A DNA stretch of 38,143 nt from an uncultured Luminiphilus sp. (GTDB taxonomy: Bacteria > Pseudomonadota > Gammaproteobacteria > Pseudomonadales > Halieaceae): assembly GCA_905182485.1 (NCBI GenBank), contig CAJJBO010000036.1, positions 1-38,143 of the forward strand, read 5' to 3'. Below the pieces are notes generated by a model. That model was not told the DNA's origin, made no database searches, and saw only the letters and a list, made by a program, of their open reading frames with translations. Made by a program: the position numbers and the translations under genes. Below are positions 31,807 through 38,143 of the stretch, in pieces. The stretch's first letter is position 1, and every line of letters begins with the position of its first letter.

Positions 31807-32591
31807 GCTTTGAAAATAAACACATGTTAGTGGTTGGCGCGGCGACTGGTATTGGTGCCGCCTTGGCGGCATCGCTGCGCGCCAACGGTGCCAACGTAGT
31901 AGGGATGGATTGCCAAAAGATGGAGGGCTCATCCTCCATCGCTATGGATTTAGCGCAGCCGGAATCTATTGAATCCGCTGTTCGTAAATTGCCAGCTGAT
32001 ATAGATGCTGTGGCCTACGTGGCGGGCGTGCCTGCTACCGCTGACCCCGCCGATATTCTGCAAGTTAACTTTTTAGGGTTGAGATCGCTTTTTTTGGCTC
32101 TGCGTCCGAAGCTGTCTGCGCAGTCATCTGCGGTTTTTGTTTCTTCAATTACCGCACGCCGGTGTGATTGGTCGGATGAGGATTTAGAGGCCTTGATCGC
32201 GGCTCCAGCTAAAGTTGCACTCGAAATGTTGCGTTCAAAGAGTTTAGACGGGGTGGCTGCTTACCAGTTATCCAAGCGGATGCTTAACTATTGGGTAAAG
32301 AGCCGCTTAAGGGCCTTCGTGGCCGAGGGCATCAGAGCGAACATTGTAAGCCCGGGGCCCGTTCAGACAAAAATCCTAAAGGATTTTGAGGAGAGTATGG
32401 GCAGATCTCGTATTGAGGCGGCATCGAAACTAGTGGGCAGACATGGACAGCCAGGGGAGATCGCAGAGGTGATTACTTTTCTTTTGAGTGAACACGCATG
32501 TTGGATCTCGGGAGAAGATCTTCGAGTGGACGGAGGGTTTTCTTCGCTACGAGAGGCAAATGATCATGGTCCGGGGCTGGACCTAGGGTAG
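31803..32591 (+). CDS. Short-chain dehydrogenase, 3-alpha-hydroxysteroid/coniferyl-alcohol dehydrogenase-like
   Basis: 262 residues from TTG 31803, which overlaps the P450 stop as TTGA and gives the usual start SFENKHMLVVGAATGIG; ATG 31824 is a shorter alternative. The cofactor loop GAATGIG is at 12-18, the catalytic Ser near 115, Tyr154 and Lys158 in YQLSK, and the C-terminal VDGG. The shortened middle (DIDAVAYVAGVPA, VNFLGLRSLFLAL, VFVSSITARR) resembles the 3-alpha-hydroxysteroid/coniferyl-alcohol dehydrogenase branch, so a bulky alicyclic or aromatic alcohol is plausible. That branch assignment is by eye only. It is in an operon with the P450. Confidence 0.85.
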   Translation: MSFENKHMLVVGAATGIGAALAASLRANGANVVGMDCQKMEGSSSIAMDLAQPESIESAVRKLPADIDAVAYVAGVPATADPADILQVNFLGLRSLFLALRPKLSAQSSAVFVSSITARRCDWSDEDLEALIAAPAKVALEMLRSKSLDGVAAYQLSKRMLNYWVKSRLRAFVAEGIRANIVSPGPVQTKILKDFEESMGRSRIEAASKLVGRHGQPGEIAEVITFLLSEHACWISGEDLRVDGGFSSLREANDHGPGLDLG

Positions 32592-32606
32592 CTGAGGGGC
32601 CTTCAT

Positions 32607-33191
32607 ATGCAACTGATACTGATTCGCCATGGTGAGCCCGACTTGTCCGCTAGCAGCGTTGACCCGCCGCTATCGGAGAAGGGAATTCGGCAAGCACAAG
32701 AGACTGCCGCGAGACTGTCACAAGAGGCAATTGACGCGCTTTTCACCAGCCCACTCTTGCGAGCACGTCAGACACTTGAGCCCTTAGCGAAAAGAATCGG
32801 GCTTACTCCAGAGGTTGTGGAAGGTGTAGCCGAAATCGACTATTGGGGCGGTCGCTATCTCAGCGTAGAGGAGCTCCGTAAAGCTGGTGGTGCTGCATGG
32901 GAAAGCTTTCTGCGCGACCCTGTCGGCACTCTTGGCGGAGATGAGAAAGCCTTTCGTCAAACGGTCACCAATGCGGTGAGAGGTTTGACACAACGGGGTG
33001 TTAAGCGTGTCGCTGTTGCTACTCATGGCTTTCCCATCAATGTCATGCTTTCTGAACTCTTGACCATGGATGGGTTGACCAATTTTACACCACATCACGG
33101 CTCGGTAACGCGATTACATGCAGACGAAGCGGGTCATTTGCGTGTTTTGAGCATTAACGAAATGACGCATATCACCAGGGATGCTCACTGA
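32607..33191 (+). CDS. Histidine phosphatase superfamily protein (phosphoglycerate mutase-like)
   Basis: 194 residues. It starts with LILIRHGEPDL, where His8 is the phosphate-accepting residue. It has the conserved arginine segment TSPLLRARQTLEPLA (Arg53 region), an acidic EIDYWGG near 76-82 and the second catalytic His140 in ATHGFPINV. These enzymes remove phosphate from small molecules or proteins. Its presence in an operon facing a dikinase pair suggests it could hydrolyse the phosphorylated intermediate or undo a dead-end product; this is inference. The ATG follows cttcat and a gagggg about 8 bases upstream. The stop shares one base with the next gene's ATG (TGATG). Confidence 0.85.
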   Translation: MQLILIRHGEPDLSASSVDPPLSEKGIRQAQETAARLSQEAIDALFTSPLLRARQTLEPLAKRIGLTPEVVEGVAEIDYWGGRYLSVEELRKAGGAAWESFLRDPVGTLGGDEKAFRQTVTNAVRGLTQRGVKRVAVATHGFPINVMLSELLTMDGLTNFTPHHGSVTRLHADEAGHLRVLSINEMTHITRDAH

Positions 33192-34714
33192 TGCACTTGA
33201 GTGTGGTTGCGACAGAAACACCGCATAAGACAGCGGTGGTGCTTGGTAACACTCGAGTAAGTTACGGCGCTTTGGATGCGGCGTCTCGGCGTATCGCGGT
33301 GTCTTCACGGCACTCTGGGTTGAGCCGCGGGGATGTTATGGGGGTCATGATGTCCACCGGCCCTGAAGTCGTTGCAGCTATTGCCGCTGGGCAAAGATCA
33401 GGGCTTTACTGCCTCCCGTTAGGGCCCAAACTTACAGCGTCAGAACTCAGGTACATCCTCGAAGACAGCGGTGCAAAGCTTCTGATCACCGACAGCGAGA
33501 ATGAGGACAAGGTTTTTGCCGCTGCCCTCGGTATTCCTGGGCTGACAGTCACCTCTATTGCCACCATTGATCATTTATTTAAATTAGAGGACTGCCCTCT
33601 CGATCCTGACCCGGTGGAGGGGGGAGATATCCTCTACACGTCAGGGACCACTGGCTTGCCCAAAGGTGTGCGACGTCCGTTAGGGTTTAAACCGCTCGGT
33701 TCTGACTTGAGAAGAGCGCAGAGGCTTCGTGAGTTGTTTGCTATGGATGCCGACACCGTATTTTTTTCGCCTGCGCCCCTCCATCATGCCGCCCCGCTGC
33801 GCTTTTCTATGGATCTACTCCGGTTGGGCGGCACTTTGGTGTTGAACTCCCACTTTAATGCCAAGGCCGCATTACGCCTCCTCGTGAAAGAGAGAGTGAC
33901 GCACAGCCAATGGGTACCAACCATGTTTGTCAGGATCTTGGCGGAGCGTGACGCGAATTTCGGAGCGCCGTCGCACAGAGTAGCGATTCACGCTGGAGCG
34001 CCCTGCTCAGTTGAACTCAAGAAGGAGATGATTTCTTGGTGGGGACCAATACTTCATGAGTATTACTCGGGCACGGAAAGCATTGGATTCACGCACATCA
34101 CCAGCGAAGAGTGGTTAAAAAAAATGGGTTCGGTCGGTCGCCCGTCGGGTTGCGACATACACATTCTTAATGACGAAGCGGTGCCGCTACCGGCAGGCCA
34201 CAGAGGTAAAGTATTTTTTTCTGGTCGTGAGGCAGTTGCTTACCACAACGACGCGAAAAAAACTGCCGCGGCACTCTCTCCACAGGGTTATTCCACCATG
34301 GGCGATCTGGGCTATCTAGATGACGATGGATACTTGTTCTTAACCGACAGAGAGGCGTTCACGATCATATCGGGTGGTGTCAACGTGTATCCGAGAGAAG
34401 TTGAGGAGGCTATCAGCAATGACAGCCGAGTAGCCGAAGCTGCGGTGTTTGGTTCCCCTGATACTGACTTGGGTGAGGTGGTCACGGCGGTCGTGGAGTT
34501 GCAACAGGGTTGCGAGCCGACGCTAGAAGTTGCAAAAACGATAAGAGAGCGCCTCAGAGCTCAGCTATCCCCTTATAAATTGCCCCGTAAATTAGCTTTT
34601 GTTGACCAGATGCCACTGACCGATAGCGGCAAAATTCACAAAGCGCGCATACGTAACACTTGGGAATCTCAATGTGACCATGTCTACGGGCGCACTGCGT
34701 TGGATGAGAAATAG
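33191..34714 (+). CDS. AMP-dependent acyl-CoA ligase (ANL superfamily)
   Basis: 507 uninterrupted residues. The AMP-binding loop is ILYTSGTTGLPKGVRRP. The adenine-binding motif is YYSGTESIGFTHI. STMGDLGYLDDDGYLFLTDRE holds the ribose-binding Asp. The hinge and C-domain carry GGVNVYPREVEEAI and the catalytic-lysine end LTDSGKIHKARIR. It activates a carboxylate through an acyl-adenylate to acyl-CoA. It is a second, different ligase from the broken one at 18656. Tight spacing on both sides places it in the long plus operon. Substrate not readable; bile-acid/aromatic/terpenoid acids are all possible. Confidence 0.9.
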   Translation: MHLSVVATETPHKTAVVLGNTRVSYGALDAASRRIAVSSRHSGLSRGDVMGVMMSTGPEVVAAIAAGQRSGLYCLPLGPKLTASELRYILEDSGAKLLITDSENEDKVFAAALGIPGLTVTSIATIDHLFKLEDCPLDPDPVEGGDILYTSGTTGLPKGVRRPLGFKPLGSDLRRAQRLRELFAMDADTVFFSPAPLHHAAPLRFSMDLLRLGGTLVLNSHFNAKAALRLLVKERVTHSQWVPTMFVRILAERDANFGAPSHRVAIHAGAPCSVELKKEMISWWGPILHEYYSGTESIGFTHITSEEWLKKMGSVGRPSGCDIHILNDEAVPLPAGHRGKVFFSGREAVAYHNDAKKTAAALSPQGYSTMGDLGYLDDDGYLFLTDREAFTIISGGVNVYPREVEEAISNDSRVAEAAVFGSPDTDLGEVVTAVVELQQGCEPTLEVAKTIRERLRAQLSPYKLPRKLAFVDQMPLTDSGKIHKARIRNTWESQCDHVYGRTALDEK

Positions 34715-34716
34715 GT

Positions 34717-35334
34717 ATGCGGGACCAATTAATTCACGTTTTATCGATTAAGGGTTTTGCACGGGAGGAAATCCTTGCGAAGTCGCTCGGGCTGGGAGTC
34801 GCGGAATTGGAGTCGATGGCAGAGAGCCTTACCCAGGAAGGTCTTCTGGAGAACTCTCGAATAGGCATAAAGTTGACCGAAAAAGGCAAGGCTGCTGCTG
34901 CCAAAATCTCGGAGGACGTCAGAGAAAAGGCGGATCTGGCGGCTTTGGAAGCTTTTTATCTGGAATTCACGCCAATCAATCAAGATTACAAAAAGGGCGT
35001 TAGCGCTTGGCAGATCAAAACGGTAGGGGAATCCGCAGAGCCAAACGACCATAAAGATGCGGCATACGATCAGCAAGTTTTGGCAGAGATGTTCAAGGGT
35101 CACGATTCGCTCAATGACCTTATAGCCATCCGCCTGACTTCATGCCCTTTGCTGGAGGATTATGCCCGCCGACTTAACCAAGCCTATGCAAATATAAATG
35201 CAGGTGATCACCAATTTGTTACCGGTGCACTAATCGACAGTTACCACACTGTCTGGTTTGAGTTCCATGAGGCCTTGATTCGTTTGTCAGGTAGGGATCG
35301 AGCAACTGAAGCTGCAGCAGGCAGGGCAGATTAG
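34717..35334 (+). CDS. Winged-helix protein with conserved C-terminal domain of unknown function
   Basis: 205 residues, two bases after the ligase stop. The first 70 residues look like a MarR-type winged helix: FAREEILAKSLGLGVAELES, then LTQEGLLENSRIGIKLTEKGKAAAAK. The remaining 130 residues are not a standard effector domain. They contain AFYLEFTPINQDYKKGVSAW, NDHKDAAYDQQVLAEM and a striking IDSYHTVWFEFHEALIRLSG near the end, with several His, Asp and Trp residues that look functional. I have the impression that this C-terminal pattern recurs next to dikinase-type proteins in other bacteria, but I cannot verify it here. It could be a regulator or a third component of the phosphorylation system. 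Confidence 0.6.
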   Translation: MRDQLIHVLSIKGFAREEILAKSLGLGVAELESMAESLTQEGLLENSRIGIKLTEKGKAAAAKISEDVREKADLAALEAFYLEFTPINQDYKKGVSAWQIKTVGESAEPNDHKDAAYDQQVLAEMFKGHDSLNDLIAIRLTSCPLLEDYARRLNQAYANINAGDHQFVTGALIDSYHTVWFEFHEALIRLSGRDRATEAAAGRAD

Positions 35335-35336
35335 AG

Positions 35337-36686
35337 ATGGCGTTCATAGGACATCTGCTGGGTGAGCAACTGGATTTTCCCGGGGAGGATCACCAACGGC
35401 AGTCTACCGTAGATGATTCAAGCTTGCGGCCGTGGACTGAGGCCGCGCCCGATGTCTTTGATCCGTTACTTGGGCAATTGAAAACTCTGAACCTAAGGGC
35501 AGAGGCCGATCTAACAGCCCGGAGCGCAGCACTGCTTCAGCTTGCGACGGACCTTGAACGTGACGCAGCCCTCCTAGCACGGCTGATCACTATGGAAAAC
35601 GGCTGCCCCAATGCTCAGTCCGAGGCTTTGCAGGTGCAATCCGCGGTAGCCCTGATTCGGTCACTGGTGGACCAGGCTAGCGAGTTTGCTTTTACCGAGG
35701 TGCGGAGCGGTGCTCGTGGCGGGAAAGTCAGAATTGACCGGCTCCCGATTGGCATCGCCTTAGGCATCGTGCCCTGTAATGTTCCAATCTTTTTGGCTTG
35801 TCTGAAGCTCGCCACTGCTCTGCTTGCGGGTTGCCCGGTGGTTTTGAAACCCAGCCCTGAGAATGTCGACTCGATGGCTTGTTTCAGCCGTTACCTTGCA
35901 CGTATGGATTTGCCGGCGGGCGCGGTCAATTTAATTTTAGGTGGCCGTATTTTAGGTGATCACTTGGTGCGCAATGACGTATTCCGAAAGGTCAGCTTTA
36001 CGGGCAGTTCTGCGTCCGGGCTCGCAGTCGCTCAGTTGTGTGCGCAACGCTTTGCTCGCGTGACGCTAGAGTTAGGTGGCAAATCTAGTGCGATTTTACT
36101 CGATGACGTAGATTTTACCGAGGTGAAGGATCAGCTTTGGCTGGCGATGCTGCAGAACAATGGGCAGGTGTGTGGCGCTCAGAGTCGAGTCCTCATTCCG
36201 AAATCCCGCGCGCCCGAACTACGGGCAGCCCTTCGTGAGATGTTCGAGGAGACGGTGGTTGGAGACCCGCGATTACCTGAAACCGGGGTTGGGCCAGTAG
36301 TGACCGCGGCGGCAGCTAACAGAATTAGAAATACCTGTACCGAGTCCGCCAGCCAAGGTGCGGTGCTGGTCAGCGGCACTAGGGAAGAATCGGATGAATC
36401 CGCAACGGTGTCCCCAAGATTGTACGAAGTTGAGGATTCTGTTGCGGACGTTTGGAATGAGGAATTATTTGGTCCAGTTGCGTGTCTGCGCGTCTACGAC
36501 ACCGAAGAGGAAGCGGCTGGATGGGCAAACCAGTCACGTTATGGACTGTCAGGGTCGGTTTGGTCAAGCAATACCGATCGTGCGCTTCGGGTGGCGCAAC
36601 AGCTGAAAACCGGAACAGTCGCTGTGAACTCTAAAAAAATTCTGGATTTTGTGGCGCCTTTTGGCGGCTGGGGCCAAGGGGGATAG
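35337..36686 (+). CDS. Aldehyde dehydrogenase family protein, C-terminus truncated
   Basis: 449 residues with the aldehyde dehydrogenase core: PCNVP with Asn148, KPSPENVDS, FTGSSASG (221-228), ELGGKSSAIL with the general-base Glu245, NNGQVCGAQSR with the nucleophile Cys279, and EELFGPVACLRVY. The chain ends at PFGGWGQGG, where full-length members continue for another 25-40 residues (the SGxGRExG turn and last strand needed for dimer packing). The stop lies one base before the ATG of the next gene, at an abrupt change to AT-rich DNA. Loss of the end therefore seems tied to a recombination junction. NAD(P)-dependent oxidation of an aldehyde to an acid would fit between the alcohol dehydrogenase and ligase steps, if the truncated enzyme still works. 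Confidence 0.85.
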   Translation: MAFIGHLLGEQLDFPGEDHQRQSTVDDSSLRPWTEAAPDVFDPLLGQLKTLNLRAEADLTARSAALLQLATDLERDAALLARLITMENGCPNAQSEALQVQSAVALIRSLVDQASEFAFTEVRSGARGGKVRIDRLPIGIALGIVPCNVPIFLACLKLATALLAGCPVVLKPSPENVDSMACFSRYLARMDLPAGAVNLILGGRILGDHLVRNDVFRKVSFTGSSASGLAVAQLCAQRFARVTLELGGKSSAILLDDVDFTEVKDQLWLAMLQNNGQVCGAQSRVLIPKSRAPELRAALREMFEETVVGDPRLPETGVGPVVTAAAANRIRNTCTESASQGAVLVSGTREESDESATVSPRLYEVEDSVADVWNEELFGPVACLRVYDTEEEAAGWANQSRYGLSGSVWSSNTDRALRVAQQLKTGTVAVNSKKILDFVAPFGGWGQGG

Positions 36687-36687
36687 C

Positions 36688-38143
36688 ATGAACAATATTT
36701 TACTTAAACCTCTTTTTGAAAAGAAAGCAGATCCATTAACCTTATTACTAAGGGACATCTTTAAAGACAATAAATATGCAATGTCATATTTAGGTGCTTT
36801 ATCCATTGGCCTTGGTTTTTCTCAAATTAATACTCTAAATGCTGAAGAAGCTGATTCGAGTGTAGAAGAAATAATAGTTACAGCTTCAAAAAGAGCAACT
36901 AATATTCAAGATTTACCTATGGCAGTTCAAGCTATTGGTGCAGAAGAATTGTAGAGACTAGCGACCTAATGGGTGCCATACCCAATATTCAGGTCACTAG
37001 TGCTTACGGACGAACCCAGCCAAATTTTTCAATAAGAGGTATATCGGTTGCTAATGAGTTCTCTGCGGCAACGGCATCGCCCGTTGGGGTCTACGTTGAT
37101 GAGGTTTATCAGAGCTTTAGAGCATCGCATGGGCAACAGCTATTCGATCTGGAAAGCGTCGAAGTTTTAAGGGGTCCACAGGGCACGCTCTATGGCCGAA
37201 ATACGACAGGCGGTGCGGTCAACGTGAACACCATCAAGCCGAGTCTTGATGAAGGGATGTCAGGCTTTCTGAATGCCAGACTGGGCAACTACTCATACAC
37301 AGACTTCACCGGAGCAGTGGAAGCGACGATCATTCCAGGTGAGCTCGGCGTGAGGCTATCGGGCGCAGTGTCGGAGGCAGATGGTTATGTGGACAACACA
37401 TTGCTGGGCACTGATCACCCTCAGACCTCGTCCACTGCGGGCCGCCTCTCAGTTTTGTGGCGTCCCTCCGATAAGACTGACATTCACGCAAAGGTTTATT
37501 GGGCAGAAAATGATCCACGGCAGGATATTGCGTTTGGTGCTGGCTACCTTGAGGGTGGTGCGAACGCTACTGGTGTGCCGCTGATCGCCAGCCCAGATAT
37601 GGAGTCTGTGGCCTCTGACACGTCTGGTGTGTATTTCACAAGCAGCGAGGGGGTCAGCTTGACTGTAGAGCATGAGATAAACGACTCATGGTCTTTCACA
37701 GGCATATTCGGTTACGACGAGGGCGAGTACCAATTATCACCGTTTGAGTGTGACGGCTCCGCGGTCGACGTATGCGCGATCCGATATTATTCCGAGAGCG
37801 AAAGTTACAATGTTGACCTGCGGTTGGATTTTAAGAGTGATCGACTGAGTTTTATTGGCGGTATTTACACGGGATCCGATGAAATTTTCACTGCTAATGA
37901 GCCGGACTTTTTTGGCTTCCTACAGCCTTTACTCTCCTCTTTCGGCGTGCCTGATAACTACTTTAATCCATCGATCGCCGTTGGCAACTCATTGTCCACC
38001 GTGCCTCTCTTCGCGGCGGTGCCGGGGCTGGACCCGACTGATCCTGCTAATTGCGCGCCGATCAACGTTAACCCAAACGGATTCTTTGATGCGCGATCGC
38101 TCATTGCATTTAATACTGACGTTGCACTGACTAACAGCGCTGG
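36688..38143 (+). pseudogene. TonB-dependent receptor, chimeric 5' end, frameshifted at 36951, continues past window
   Basis: ATG 36688 opens an AT-rich stretch encoding a signal-like N-terminus (MNNILLKPLFEKK, then YLGALSIGLGFSQINTLNA) and a TonB box VEEIIVTASKRATNIQDLPM, ending GAEEL and a TAG at 36954. In the next frame from 36951 the plug continues: ETSDLMGAIPNIQ, RTQPNFSIRGISVANEF, VGVYVDEVYQSFRASHGQQL, VEVLRGPQGTLYGRNTTGGA, and then beta-strands to the window end, open throughout. Several residues normally found between AEEL and the DL..IPN block are missing. By hand count 36721-36960 is about 33% G+C, while the next 60 bases are about 53%. The first 88 residues therefore look imported. 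Without frame restoration no receptor is made. Confidence 0.85.

Noticed and set aside
1-38143. CRISPR arrays, rRNA genes, classical insertion sequences
   Set aside because: No regularly spaced short repeats, rRNA signatures or transposase motifs were found on either strand.

Overview
The window looks like the chromosome of a Gram-negative proteobacterium, most likely a marine or aquatic gammaproteobacterium. The signs are a pspB-pspC pair, two TonB-dependent receptors, Tat and lipoprotein signals, and dense acyl-CoA and P450 catabolic gene sets. The taxonomic call is an inference from gene content only. No transposase, integrase gene, rRNA, complete tRNA or CRISPR array was seen.

Layout. 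(1) 1-6059: end of pspB, frameshifted pspC, an alpha/beta hydrolase, a neutral ceramidase gene broken into at least eight frame segments, a 2OG-Fe(II) oxygenase, and convergently a Tat-exported amidohydrolase. (2) 6457-11122: a small module with an SCP2-like protein, a membrane methyltransferase of the ICMT/PEMT type, and a xanthine dehydrogenase/CO dehydrogenase-family molybdenum hydroxylase whose large subunit is split in an unusual place. (3) 11664-24842: a catabolic module of two divergent units. The minus unit encodes a divergent B12-dependent acyl-CoA mutase, its cobalamin subunit, MeaB, an acyl-CoA dehydrogenase and a crotonase. The plus unit encodes an Fe-alcohol dehydrogenase, TetR, an acyl-CoA ligase, a TonB receptor, a P450 and a luciferase-like monooxygenase. 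(4) 25575-38143: a second module. Its minus unit has two swivelling-dikinase proteins and an SDR. Its plus unit has TetR, P450, SDR, histidine phosphatase, acyl-CoA ligase, a winged-helix protein, an aldehyde dehydrogenase with a truncated C-terminus, and a chimeric TonB receptor running off the end.

The modules are separated by intergenic copies of one repeat, all in the same orientation, at about 6.28, 11.41-11.57, 24.88-25.14 and 25.21-25.38 kb. The best copies are about 150 bp between short terminal inverted repeats that show a compensatory base-pair change. On the minus strand they contain the 3' half of a tRNA-Val-like sequence: GAC or AAC anticodon loop, perfect T-arm, acceptor strand and CCA. 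Direct repeats at module borders suggest recombination sites or a mobile MITE-like element. This and the divergent acyl-CoA mutase operon are the best candidates for something undescribed.

Working model (inference): each large module takes up a hydrophobic compound through its TonB receptor, hydroxylates it with a P450 (module 3 also has a flavin monooxygenase), oxidises alcohol and aldehyde groups, activates acids to CoA thioesters, and continues by beta-oxidation-like steps. Module 3 adds carbon-skeleton rearrangement by the mutase. Module 4 adds ATP-dependent phosphorylation of an unknown acceptor. Several genes carry single-base frame breaks, so either the assembly has indel errors or parts of the region are decaying; this cannot be settled from sequence alone.
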